From a virus, in IMG/VR virus record IMGVR_UViG_3300020470_002195, positions 1 to 22,254 of that record: a DNA stretch of 22,254 bases. The stretch is one strand, 5' to 3'. A program made the position numbers and the translations under genes. Below the pieces are notes generated by a model, which saw only the letters and a list, made by a program, of their open reading frames with translations, had not been told where the DNA came from and ran no database searches. Positions 9,151 to 16,362 of the stretch are shown in pieces (position 1 is the stretch's first letter; each line of letters starts with the position of its first letter).

Positions 9151-9645
9151 CTAACTATAAAAAGAAGCCGCTGTAGTTACGCCACTTAATAACCCAGCTC
9201 TTCCTGAAGCATAGCCACCAGCTTTCGCTGCACGGCCATACTGAATATTCATATCAGCACCAAGTCTTTGTTGTAGTGCTTCTTCTCTTAATTGATCTTG
9301 CTCAACAGAAGTGTTGTATCTCATAATATCAATTTGATCTTGTGCTTCTCTTGCATTTTCTACCATTAAAACTAAACCAGTTCCTGTATCTGATCTGAAA
9401 CCTGATTTATGAATAGCTGTCCTGGTAGTAGATTGTACTTTATCAAATTGTTTACGAAACCTTTGTACATTGTACTCAGTGCTACGACCTAATAATAATG
9501 CTTGAGCGTCTAATACTTTTGCATTTCTTTCATTGACTTTTGCTTGTTGTTCATAAGCTTGTTGTTGTGCCTTACCCGCTTTCTTTGAAGCGTTGTAAGA
9601 CATAACACCACCGACAACACCTAATACTGCACCTACCCAACCCAT
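9151..9645 (-). CDS. Internal virion protein B-like (T7 gp14-like), 164 aa
   Basis: Small ejection protein. The N-terminus MGWVGAVLGVVGGVMSYNAS is a Gly/Val-rich hydrophobic helix, followed by an Ala/Gln-rich helix (KAGKAQQQAYEQQAKVNERN). This glycine-rich helix plus coiled-coil design is usual for T7 gp14-type proteins, which form a channel in the outer membrane after ejection. The C-terminus is small-residue rich (GGYASGRAGLLSG). Length is a little below that of T7 gp14 (about 196 aa). The start ATG overlaps the stop of the GNAT-like gene by one base (TGATG), so the two are probably translationally coupled. The next gene (677 aa) fits the gp15 position. Confidence 0.8.
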   Translation of the reverse strand: MGWVGAVLGVVGGVMSYNASKKAGKAQQQAYEQQAKVNERNAKVLDAQALLLGRSTEYNVQRFRKQFDKVQSTTRTAIHKSGFRSDTGTGLVLMVENAREAQDQIDIMRYNTSVEQDQLREEALQQRLGADMNIQYGRAAKAGGYASGRAGLLSGVTTAASFYS

Positions 9646-10097
9646 CAGAATAATCTCCTATAGTTATAATAATTTGACCCATCTGGGCCGTAGTTTTCAA
9701 AAAATCCATCCTCTGCAAATTGAAGAAACTTTAAGCTTTTAATTGCTCTATCCCAATCAGCATGGACTTGTGTATGTATTCTTTTAATGCCATTTTCTTT
9801 GGCAAGTTTTGGTAAAGATTTATTAATAAATCTTAAAATCTTTTGCGGGTGTTTGTGAACCCTATCAGTTCCAAAGAACCAAATATGCCAAACATTATCC
9901 CACATTTTTTTTAGACCATAAGTTGCTACTATGTGACCGTTATCAATAAATGAAAAACTAGTATTTAAAGAAAAATACTTTTCGTAATTCCATTCATTGG
10001 TAGGATTTCTCCATTCAATAGTTGAACCAATAGATGGACTTGAAGTTAAAACATCATTCATATGATGCACTTCAAATTGTATTATTCTAAATGTCAT
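9645..10097 (-). CDS. gp13-like internal core protein with GNAT-like fold, 150 aa
   Basis: Probable counterpart of T7 gp13 (internal virion protein A), a small protein needed for virion maturation whose relatives resemble N-acetyltransferases. Visible support is a strand pair around FSFIDNGHIVATYGLKKMWD (residues 49-68), a helix rich in basic residues (HKHPQKILRFINKSLPKLA), then RIHTQVHADWDRAIKSLKFL, reminiscent of the last strands of a GNAT fold where a residue in mid-chain contacts the next molecule in line. The classical acetyl-CoA loop (Q/RxxGxG/A) is not evident, so activity is doubtful. The ATG overlaps the nozzle stop by four bases (ATGA). The identification uses position between nozzle and gp14-like gene as much as sequence. 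Confidence 0.65.
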   Translation of the reverse strand: MTFRIIQFEVHHMNDVLTSSPSIGSTIEWRNPTNEWNYEKYFSLNTSFSFIDNGHIVATYGLKKMWDNVWHIWFFGTDRVHKHPQKILRFINKSLPKLAKENGIKRIHTQVHADWDRAIKSLKFLQFAEDGFFENYGPDGSNYYNYRRLF

Positions 10098-13054
10098 TCT
10101 TCATATGTCTGTAATCTTGGATATAATGCTAATACCGTTAATGGTAATGGTTGATCTTGAGTTACAAAGATAAAACCATCAGTGTCATATCCTGATGAAA
10201 ATTCTATAGTCTTGTCTCCCGTAAAGAGAGGTAATGCCTGATCCATTTCATCCGCAGCAGATCGGAAAGGAACAATATCTGATACAGATATGTTCTGCCC
10301 TATTTTAAGACCCACACTTCTATACACTCTTATAGAAACATCGTGTATTCTTTTTGGTCTTCCTTGAGCTGTTCCCTGAGCTGCACCAGCTTCCACTCTC
10401 ATAGTCTGAAGGGTAGAAGTATAGGGAAAGCCAATATGCACGCTTGTAGCGTTTCTATTCAAGCTAAAAGCACCACTATTATCTACTGTTACTTGTGGAT
10501 GAGCTGCTCCATCCGCTAACACATTAACTGTTTGTCCAGCAAGGTGTACAGCTCCAGTAAATGAAGACGCAGCTGACCCGTAATAAGATAATCCGCTATC
10601 AACAAAATAAGCATCATTTACCTTATCTCCAAAGTCTAAATAATTTAGTCTTTCAATATATCTTTTTGTTTCACCATTAATAGTTCTTTTAATGGATAGA
10701 TAAAGTTGATCTTCATCTAAAACTCCAGGTATTGCAGCAACACTTTCTACAACACCCCAATCATAAGTTACTGCATTTAAAACAGTAGCAGCATCACCTG
10801 AGTTATGTGCTACAGCAGTTGTTGAATTTGCACCTCTAGTACATCCTGTAAATGATGTCGCTGTTTTTCCTGTATAAGTTATTTGTTCAGAACCAATAGC
10901 AATAGTTCCTGTTGATGCAAAATCAGCAGTTGATCCTACAGGAATTGTTGTAACAGAATTATTTATTGATGAAGTTAATTTAGATGTTGATTGCACCCAT
11001 GATCCACCAAACTTATGATTATGCCATGCAATAACACTTTCTTCTCTTCTGTAAGTCATACCAGCTAACTGACCATTATTTAAAACACACCACAAAATAT
11101 TATCTGGTTCTTGCATATGAGAGATAGATTTAATTCCTGTCTCTGTAATATTCTCAGCAAGAATAGTCATATCTGGTGCTTCATAAGAATTTGTATCAAA
11201 GCTATAAACTAGTTCTCTAATTTTTCTTCTAGCTCTTTGAACAAATAAAGTCACATTACCAACATTAGCTGGTTGAATATTTGCTGATCCATAATTAGCT
11301 TGTTTTTTAATTTGTATATTTGTTGGTGTAACAGGAGCATCAGTACCAGAAGCTTGAATAGCAAACTCACCACCACTAGTTCCAATAATTAATGAGCTAC
11401 CTGAAGCCATATAACGGATCACATTAACTTCATTTGATCCAATAGTATAAACAATGGCATCTGCATCAGCAGTTCCCATTTGAAAATTTTCAAAATCACC
11501 AGAAGCAGAAAAAAAGATTGTTTGGGGATTATTGTTAGTTCCCGCAAAAACTAATCTCTCTTCATAAAAAGTAACAGCTCTTGGATATCCTGTCGTATCA
11601 GAAAAAGCACCTAAAGCCCAATTTCTATTAGCTTCAATATCTGTACCATAATAATAATTAACCACACCATTAACTGTTCTTTGTTGTGTGCCATCATTCT
11701 CACCCAGATAACCAGCTAATCGACTACCTTTATATGGACTAGAAGCACTATTTAACTGAGCATTAGTATAAGTGCCTAATTGGTCGGATGGAGCTAAAAG
11801 TATTGTATCATCTGTACACTTAACAATTAGATAGGGCCATTTATCATTGTTATACCAAGTATTTAAAGTTTGATAATTACTTGCATGACCTACCTCAAAC
11901 TCTATAAACATATTCTCTTTAAAGCCTTCGGTAACAAACTTTCTTTGTTGATCAGTCATTCTATCATTATGCTCTAATCCTGTACCTGAAGGATCACCTT
12001 CATGAGTTGATATTCCTGTGCTTCTATATTCAGGTGTTAGTTCTGTTCTTCCATCTGGATTTTCTAATACATCACCAATAATAACATTTGCCCATTCAAC
12101 AGTATCGCCACCTGATGGACTTCCTTGTGAAGTTCCTCCATAAGCTCTTACTACATTGGTTAATGTGTTTGGAGGTGAATTTGTTAAACCTCCATAATAT
12201 ATTAACTCGTCACCTACCCTAACAATTCCTTTATTCGGAACATTACTTGTACTATTTAGAGTTAGTTGGTTGTTGCTTGAGTTATAACTAGACCATGTTT
12301 TAGTTAATAAACAATTAACTATTGGGTTAGCATTAGTTCCTGTATTTTTTTTAGCTCTTACAAAGCCATCATGAACCTGAATTATTCTACCTTGATCAGT
12401 AGCTTTAAATCCCGTGTCATTGTTAATACCTACTATAGTTGCTTCATAATTATTTTGACCATTAGTGTTGTCTGTTGTTTTTGTAAATGAACCAAGATGT
12501 ACTTGACCAGTTGCACGATCAGACCAATTACTTCCATTATATGAGAATAAATAAGTCTCAGTTAAATTTTGATCCATCATTGGGCCATAATTAAATTCAA
12601 CATCTGTAAGTGTCCAAGCTGTATGGTCTGTTCTTGTAAGTTTTTTTACAGGGTATTCTGGGTGACAGATATACATCACATCTGCCGATTGAGTAAATTT
12701 TATTTCATCAAGATCACTTTCTGTATAAGGTGTACTTATTTCATATGGATTACCACCACTAGTTATTGTTCCTCCATCTTTATAAAAACGAATATAATAT
12801 TCTCCAAACTCAAGCATATAAGTTTGCGTAACATTAAATTCAAATGGAATTAATCTTACTGCTTTTGTATGGTCTTTGACTTCAGCTACAAAAATAGCTC
12901 CTGGTCTCCTAGATGCTCCACCATGCGGGTGCACGAGAAAGTTATCCAAGGTTTTACAACCTTGATAATATTTATCGAAGTCAGTTCTACCATCCATACG
13001 AGGGCTAAGTTGCCCAGCAGTAAAACCAGTAAAGGCGGGTGCGGCTTTTGGCAT
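10094..13054 (-). CDS. Tail tubular protein B (nozzle), T7 gp12-like, 986 aa
   Basis: Forms the tail nozzle below the gp11 adaptor. The N-terminus (FTAGQLSPRMDGRTDF, then YYQGCKTLDNFLVHPHGG and SRRPGAIFVAEVKD) is diagnostic of the gp12 family, as is LIPFEFNVTQTYMLEFG. In the middle AVTFYEERLVFAGTNNNPQT and IYTIGSNE-like segments continue the nozzle beta-propeller pattern. At 986 aa it is about 190 residues longer than T7 gp12. Part of the extra length lies in two look-alike beta-rich insertions, near residues 255-320 and 690-755, each with G-x-[VI]-x-[VI]-G-x-E-x-I-x-Y-x-G. The gene starts one base after the tail tubular A stop (TAAAATG) and overlaps the next gene by four bases. Confidence 0.93.
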   Translation of the reverse strand: MPKAAPAFTGFTAGQLSPRMDGRTDFDKYYQGCKTLDNFLVHPHGGASRRPGAIFVAEVKDHTKAVRLIPFEFNVTQTYMLEFGEYYIRFYKDGGTITSGGNPYEISTPYTESDLDEIKFTQSADVMYICHPEYPVKKLTRTDHTAWTLTDVEFNYGPMMDQNLTETYLFSYNGSNWSDRATGQVHLGSFTKTTDNTNGQNNYEATIVGINNDTGFKATDQGRIIQVHDGFVRAKKNTGTNANPIVNCLLTKTWSSYNSSNNQLTLNSTSNVPNKGIVRVGDELIYYGGLTNSPPNTLTNVVRAYGGTSQGSPSGGDTVEWANVIIGDVLENPDGRTELTPEYRSTGISTHEGDPSGTGLEHNDRMTDQQRKFVTEGFKENMFIEFEVGHASNYQTLNTWYNNDKWPYLIVKCTDDTILLAPSDQLGTYTNAQLNSASSPYKGSRLAGYLGENDGTQQRTVNGVVNYYYGTDIEANRNWALGAFSDTTGYPRAVTFYEERLVFAGTNNNPQTIFFSASGDFENFQMGTADADAIVYTIGSNEVNVIRYMASGSSLIIGTSGGEFAIQASGTDAPVTPTNIQIKKQANYGSANIQPANVGNVTLFVQRARRKIRELVYSFDTNSYEAPDMTILAENITETGIKSISHMQEPDNILWCVLNNGQLAGMTYRREESVIAWHNHKFGGSWVQSTSKLTSSINNSVTTIPVGSTADFASTGTIAIGSEQITYTGKTATSFTGCTRGANSTTAVAHNSGDAATVLNAVTYDWGVVESVAAIPGVLDEDQLYLSIKRTINGETKRYIERLNYLDFGDKVNDAYFVDSGLSYYGSAASSFTGAVHLAGQTVNVLADGAAHPQVTVDNSGAFSLNRNATSVHIGFPYTSTLQTMRVEAGAAQGTAQGRPKRIHDVSIRVYRSVGLKIGQNISVSDIVPFRSAADEMDQALPLFTGDKTIEFSSGYDTDGFIFVTQDQPLPLTVLALYPRLQTYEE

Positions 13055-13055
13055 T

Positions 13056-13652
13056 TTAGTACCTTGCGTTTATAAATGTATCACTTAATAATGATCCAGT
13101 ATCTGCAACATTATCTATTGCTCCAGGAGTACCTTCAGTAGCATCTACAAATCTAGCTTCCGATAATTTATTGGAATAAAGATTATACATATCTGCTACG
13201 AGCGTATTTGATCCTACTATTGAATATGCAATATCTGCTGCCAAACGAGCTGCGATAGTTTCTATTAATAGAGTATCATATTGTTGTGGGTCTGTAATAC
13301 GAGCCACATAGACAATATTAATTGCACTTTCATCGGTTAAAATTTTTCTTCCCTCTACCCTATGCACTATTGTTAAATCATCCAATGATAATAATCGTAA
13401 ACAATACGGGTCAGATGGGAGTGTGTATTGATAAGTAAATTCAAAAGCTGGTGCAGTTGCATCCGCAGCTAATGAAGTTCTGTTAATAAGACAGTTCCAA
13501 GGATGTGCTCTCATAACTGCATCTCTAACAAATGAGTATCTTTGATTACATATACGCCCTGTTTTACTATCTTCTGTTAAATCAAGAATATTTGACGCTC
13601 CGATCATATTCAGAGCTGAATTGCATATCCCTACATCTGAGACTGCTGACAT
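13056..13652 (-). CDS. Tail tubular protein A (adaptor), T7 gp11-like, 198 aa
   Basis: Adaptor ring joining portal and nozzle. The N-terminal helix SDVGICNSALNMIGA (residues 5-19), the RYSFVRDAVMRAHPWNC block (38-54) and YTLPSDPYCLRLLSL are hallmarks of the gp11 family, and the length of 198 matches T7 gp11 (196). A helical C-terminus (ETIAARLAADIAYSIVG) also fits. The ribosome site AGAGG precedes the ATG. The gene is first after the intergenic hairpin that ends the head-gene group, and is followed by the nozzle gene with one base between them, the usual gp11-gp12 order. Confidence 0.93.
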   Translation of the reverse strand: MSAVSDVGICNSALNMIGASNILDLTEDSKTGRICNQRYSFVRDAVMRAHPWNCLINRTSLAADATAPAFEFTYQYTLPSDPYCLRLLSLDDLTIVHRVEGRKILTDESAINIVYVARITDPQQYDTLLIETIAARLAADIAYSIVGSNTLVADMYNLYSNKLSEARFVDATEGTPGAIDNVADTGSLLSDTFINARY

Positions 13653-13682
13653 TTGAAACCTCTTTTAATTTGTTTAGGAAAT

Positions 13683-13719
13683 AATGTGAAGGAGCTGCAA
13701 TCGCTCACTCCCTCACATT
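13683..13719 (-). terminator. Long hairpin between head and tail genes (terminator or processing site)
   Basis: On the minus-strand transcript AATGTGAGGGAG pairs with CTCCTTCACATT over 12 positions, 11 Watson-Crick plus one G.U, with a 13-base loop. The G.U becomes an A.C mismatch on the opposite strand, so the structure suits leftward RNA. It is followed by ATTTCC, not a full T tract, so it may be a weak terminator or an RNase III-type processing site. T7 has its Tphi terminator at the same place, between capsid gene 10 and gene 11. Confidence 0.6.
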
Positions 13720-13729
13720 TTGAACATCG

Positions 13730-14158
13730 TTACTCTACAGAGTAGATAACTGTACTTTGAATAGTACCAGTCGCAGCAGCACCAGCAGTCGTAATGAGAA
13801 TATCATTAGTTGTGCTTGTTACTTCATAGTTGTGACCAGCTATTTCGCCATCGCCTAATAAAGATATAACTTTATCAGCCGTGTTCATAGCAGTCGCAGT
13901 TATGTAGCGATCAGCAGTAGTGCTATCACCTACAGCCAGAGTTACTGATCCACCTAAAGCGTCAGCAATAACTTTGATGTCTATGATTTTAGCACCAGTA
14001 GGTATTCTAGCGACAGTAATATCAGAACCAGCAGCAAGCGAGCTTGCTTCATAAGTGTCTGTAAATACTCGTAGTTTACCTGAAACTTCTCTAGCGTCTG
14101 GAAGAGTGCTTGGAGAAGCATCAAGGTTAGTAATGTTTGTTGATTTTACACTAGCCAT
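13730..14158 (-). CDS. Probable head decoration (cement) protein, 142 aa
   Basis: Small protein directly after the major capsid gene. It is almost free of long charged helices and is built of alternating Thr/Ala/Val/Ile strands (ARIPTGAKIIDIKVIADAL, GSVTLAVGDS, HNYEVTSTTNDILITTAG, GTIQSTVIYSVE), suggesting a beta-sandwich. The ATG has a very strong ribosome site (AAGGAGAT), which overlaps the capsid gene stop codon; high expression fits a protein needed in hundreds of copies. The spacing of 11 bases from the capsid gene and the terminator-like hairpin after it place it within the head module. No family was recognised with certainty, so decoration protein is an inference from position, size and fold character. 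A head-tail joining protein is an alternative. Confidence 0.6.
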   Translation of the reverse strand: MASVKSTNITNLDASPSTLPDAREVSGKLRVFTDTYEASSLAAGSDITVARIPTGAKIIDIKVIADALGGSVTLAVGDSTTADRYITATAMNTADKVISLLGDGEIAGHNYEVTSTTNDILITTAGAAATGTIQSTVIYSVE

Positions 14159-14165
14159 TATTTAT

Positions 14166-14171
14166 CTCCTT
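14166..14171 (-). promoter_or_regulatory. Strong ribosome binding site of the decoration gene
   Basis: AAGGAG on the minus strand, seven bases before the ATG at 14158. It overlaps the TAA of the capsid gene (14172-14170), so terminating ribosomes would sit on the site, suggesting coupled synthesis of capsid and decoration proteins. Confidence 0.75.
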
Positions 14172-15021
14172 ACTCTTGACAGTCAATGCTGACTACTTTT
14201 GCTTCTTCCATTCTTGTTGATCCTATGTCTTGTGCACAGAATACTTGAGTAGAATAAGACTTGTCAGCTCTAGTTGAAATTTCGGTTTTTAAGTTCATGC
14301 CTGTAGCAAGTAGAATACCATCTTCAGCCCATGCAAAACATTTACGGTCTGAACCAGATTTAGATAGTCTATTGGTTAAGATGAATTTAAATCCAAGGAA
14401 AGTATCGATATCACCTGATACTAATGCTTTAACAGAATTGTAATCAGCTGATGTTACTGTTGTTGAATTTAAAAGGTCTTCTATTTGTTCAGGACTAACA
14501 GCTATGTATCTTTTGATAGATGGATCAACATTGCCAAGATCAAGCTTCTTTTTAGCTTCGATCAGTTTAGCAAGAGTTAAACCAGTACCGCCAGCAGCGA
14601 TAGTGTTAGATAATGAAACGGATGTTGAACCACTCTTTCCTGTGTAAGCAGTTCCTGTAGCCGCAGCGATAATTGTATCGTCAATACTTCTAGACATGGC
14701 AGCAGCAGCTGATTTAGCATATGTGCTTTCAGGACTAATAAGTAGTCTTACTTTATCGCTATCGTCAATAAGGTCAGCCCATTCATAAGTCTCAGTTACG
14801 ACTTGTCTTCTGTCGTGTTGAGAGTGAACGAGCGGAGTGTCACCGTGTCTTGAAGTTTTCTTTACAGCTGCGGTTGAACCGAGTTGCTCAAAGAAAGCTT
14901 TTTCACCAGTGATACTTTCCTCACGGACTGCATTACGGAATAGTGATCCTGTTTGTTGTGACAACATTTGTATATTGTTTGAAAACTGTTGAACAAACGC
15001 TGTTGTTATTTGTGTACTCAC
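14170..15021 (-). CDS. Major capsid protein, 283 aa
   Basis: Builds the icosahedral shell; presumably of HK97 fold. Typical segments are FVQQFSNNIQMLSQQTGSLF at residues 9-28, GEKAFFEQLG and HGDTPLVHSQHDRR, followed by ETYEWADLIDDSDK and AAAAMSRSIDDTIIAAATG, and in the second half KRYIAVSPEQIEDLL and FLGFKFILTNRL. I have met this set in podovirus major capsid proteins. It is shorter than T7 gp10A (about 345 aa). Translation starts with GTG at 15021: the only nearby ATG (at the GGAG site) is closed by TGA after four codons, and GGAG lies eight bases before the GTG. It follows the scaffold gene after a 111-base leader with hairpins and is followed by the decoration gene. Confidence 0.9.
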   Translation of the reverse strand: MSTQITTAFVQQFSNNIQMLSQQTGSLFRNAVREESITGEKAFFEQLGSTAAVKKTSRHGDTPLVHSQHDRRQVVTETYEWADLIDDSDKVRLLISPESTYAKSAAAAMSRSIDDTIIAAATGTAYTGKSGSTSVSLSNTIAAGGTGLTLAKLIEAKKKLDLGNVDPSIKRYIAVSPEQIEDLLNSTTVTSADYNSVKALVSGDIDTFLGFKFILTNRLSKSGSDRKCFAWAEDGILLATGMNLKTEISTRADKSYSTQVFCAQDIGSTRMEEAKVVSIDCQE

Positions 15022-15027
15022 TTAAAA

Positions 15028-15033
15028 ATCTCC
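15028..15033 (-). promoter_or_regulatory. Ribosome binding site deciding the GTG start of the capsid gene
   Basis: GGAGAT on the minus strand, with its GGAG eight bases before the GTG. An ATG immediately preceding the GGAG opens a frame that stops after four codons, so it cannot be the capsid start. This fixes the unusual GTG initiation of the most abundant virion protein. Confidence 0.75.
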
Positions 15034-15057
15034 ATAATAACAATTTTGGGTGGCTAC

Positions 15058-15072
15058 CTCACAAAATGTGAG
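15058..15072 (-). other. Small hairpin in the capsid leader
   Basis: CTCAC and GTGAG face each other across a five-base loop (ATTTT on the minus strand). It lies in the untranslated leader of the capsid gene, about 25 bases before the ribosome site. It could stabilise the mRNA 5' end or form part of a phage promoter; no consensus was available to test this. Confidence 0.45.
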
Positions 15073-15081
15073 ACCAAGTTT

Positions 15082-15102
15082 AAAAAAAGGACTATCGTGT
15101 CC
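15082..15102 (-). terminator. Weak terminator-like hairpin between scaffold and capsid genes
   Basis: On the minus strand GGAC, a six-base loop and GTCC are followed directly by seven T. A longer alternative fold (GG-CC plus AC-GT closed on GATA, with two bulged bases) is possible. The stem is short, so termination would be partial. It lies between the scaffold stop and the capsid leader, so it would separate scaffold and capsid mRNA levels. Confidence 0.4.
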
Positions 15103-15132
15103 ACAAAAACGGAGGGGTCTACCGACTTATCC

Positions 15133-15987
15133 TCAAAGGGCTACTGGTTCTTCAGTAGCTTGTGGGTGAAGCAGTTCATACAGCTTAGAAACATTTCGGA
15201 CATACCCTTCATGTTCAGGATGTCTCTTATCCCAATACGGTGTAGTGGGAGCTGTTAATTGAGCAATCTCATCCTGAATTTCATCAGGTGATCTTGTTCC
15301 AGCTGGTTTGAACGAGCTAATTTCGTCTTCACCGATCTTGTCGGTGATAAAGTGTCCAATACTAGACATTAAACGGATAAAGTTTGGATTATCTCCTAAC
15401 TTAGTTCCATCAGCTTGTAGAGTATTAGACAAAGTATTTGCATTTTCCTCACTCCCAGAAAATTCAATAATAGCTGCTTGAGCTAATTGTACACGGTCTT
15501 CATAAGCATCACCCCATTGTGATTTTAATTCTTGTACCGCATTATCTCTTAGTGTGTTTAATGCTTGAGTGTTTCTTTCGTTTTGCGAAGAAGCAAACTC
15601 ATTATAATTATTAAAAAATGTATTCGCTTGATCCGCTGTTAATCCAGAAGCGTGAGCTGCGTCTCTGATGAAATCAGCAATTTCTTGCGGAGTACCATCA
15701 GGAATATCAAAAGCATAATCAGAAGCATTTTCAGGTCTACCGATCTTTTGGTAAAATTCCATCCTCTCTTCAGGTGTTGCGTGCTTTCCAGGTATAACTA
15801 CCTTATCAGCACCTATCATGCTTTGTGCGTTAACATATGATTTAGCTAAATTTCCTACATCAGAAATTGTTGCTAATGAACGGTGGTCTCGTATCTCTTC
15901 TGGAAGCATTGACTTCCAGTCATCAACACCAGCACCGTCAGACGGTTGTTCAACCGCTGCCTGTTCGGCTACTTGTGGTTCAGACAT
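15133..15987 (-). CDS. Scaffold (capsid assembly) protein, 284 aa
   Basis: Internal scaffold that directs shell assembly and leaves before packaging, the role of T7 gp9. After an Ala/Gln/Glu-rich start, residues 23-100 carry the usual podovirus pattern: DDWKSMLPEEIRDH, VGNLAKSYVNAQSMIGADKV, IPGKHATPEER and FYQKIGRPENASDYAF. The middle is helical and acidic with ELKSQWGDAYEDRVQLAQ. The C-terminus (TPYWDKRHPEHEGYVRNVSK then LYELLHP) resembles the capsid-binding end of such proteins. The ATG has an excellent AAGGAG six bases upstream. It lies between the portal group and the major capsid gene, the standard portal-scaffold-capsid order. Confidence 0.92.
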   Translation of the reverse strand: MSEPQVAEQAAVEQPSDGAGVDDWKSMLPEEIRDHRSLATISDVGNLAKSYVNAQSMIGADKVVIPGKHATPEERMEFYQKIGRPENASDYAFDIPDGTPQEIADFIRDAAHASGLTADQANTFFNNYNEFASSQNERNTQALNTLRDNAVQELKSQWGDAYEDRVQLAQAAIIEFSGSEENANTLSNTLQADGTKLGDNPNFIRLMSSIGHFITDKIGEDEISSFKPAGTRSPDEIQDEIAQLTAPTTPYWDKRHPEHEGYVRNVSKLYELLHPQATEEPVAL

Positions 15988-16000
15988 TTATTTCTCCTTA

Positions 16001-16276
16001 TTAAGTTGGGTCTGTGTAAAGTTGACTTTCCATTATTCCTTCCTGTGGTTTTTCTTCTGCTGAAATCATTTTCAACAACCATAGGACTACACTTCGCTGA
16101 CCTTCAGCGTAAGCAAGTTCATGAGCGTCAATTTTATCTGTCGTAACTATTGTTGTGTAAACATGAAATCGTTTACATAAATCTTCTATAATATTCTCAC
16201 CAAGAACACCTTTAAATAGTTGTTCATAATCAGACTTAATTGCCATCGCTTTTTTTATTTGATCTTCCTCGGACAT
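16001..16276 (-). CDS. Bbp19-like small protein, 91 aa
   Basis: A short protein starting MSEEDQIKKAMAIK. The segment SDYEQLFKGVLGENIIEDL, then CKRFHVYTT, then HELAYAEGQRSVVLWLLKMI matches the pattern I know for the Bbp19-like phage family: a D-Y-x-x-[LV]-F opening, a helical centre, and A-x-x-E-G-x-R-x-V-x-x-x-[IL] near the end. Such genes are common near portal genes in podoviruses; their function is unknown. The frame can be opened upstream with a TTG at 16333, but the ATG at 16276 has a clear GGAGAGGA site three to five bases before it, and family members begin close to here. It is 13 bases ahead of the scaffold start. The family assignment is from memory of the pattern and moderately certain. 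Confidence 0.7.
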   Translation of the reverse strand: MSEEDQIKKAMAIKSDYEQLFKGVLGENIIEDLCKRFHVYTTIVTTDKIDAHELAYAEGQRSVVLWLLKMISAEEKPQEGIMESQLYTDPT

Positions 16277-16355
16277 ATTCCTCTCCAAAAGTTTCTTTAA
16301 GAAATTCTTGATCCTCTCTATACAATCTATCAAGTATTTCCTGATTACTTTCCAT
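16236..16355 (-). CDS. Possible micro-gene, 39 aa, overlapping the Bbp19-like gene
   Basis: A 39-residue frame beginning MESNQEILDRLYREDQEFL and ending RSNKKSDGN. Its ATG lies seven bases after the portal stop, which would allow reinitiation, and it fills what is otherwise an 86-base gap in a tightly packed operon. It overlaps the start of the Bbp19-like gene by 41 bases in another frame. The product is charged and helix-prone. The ribosome site is poor (no GGAG near the ATG), which lowers confidence. The other reading of this gap, a TTG-started extension of the 91-aa gene, has no good site either. Confidence 0.42.
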   Translation of the reverse strand: MESNQEILDRLYREDQEFLKETFGEEYVRGRSNKKSDGN

Positions 16356-16362
16356 TTGAGGT

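Noticed and set aside
16001-16333. TTG-started 110-aa form of the Bbp19-like gene
   Set aside because: TTG has no good ribosome site, while an in-frame ATG at 16276 has GGAGAGGA just upstream; the added N-terminus does not look like the family.
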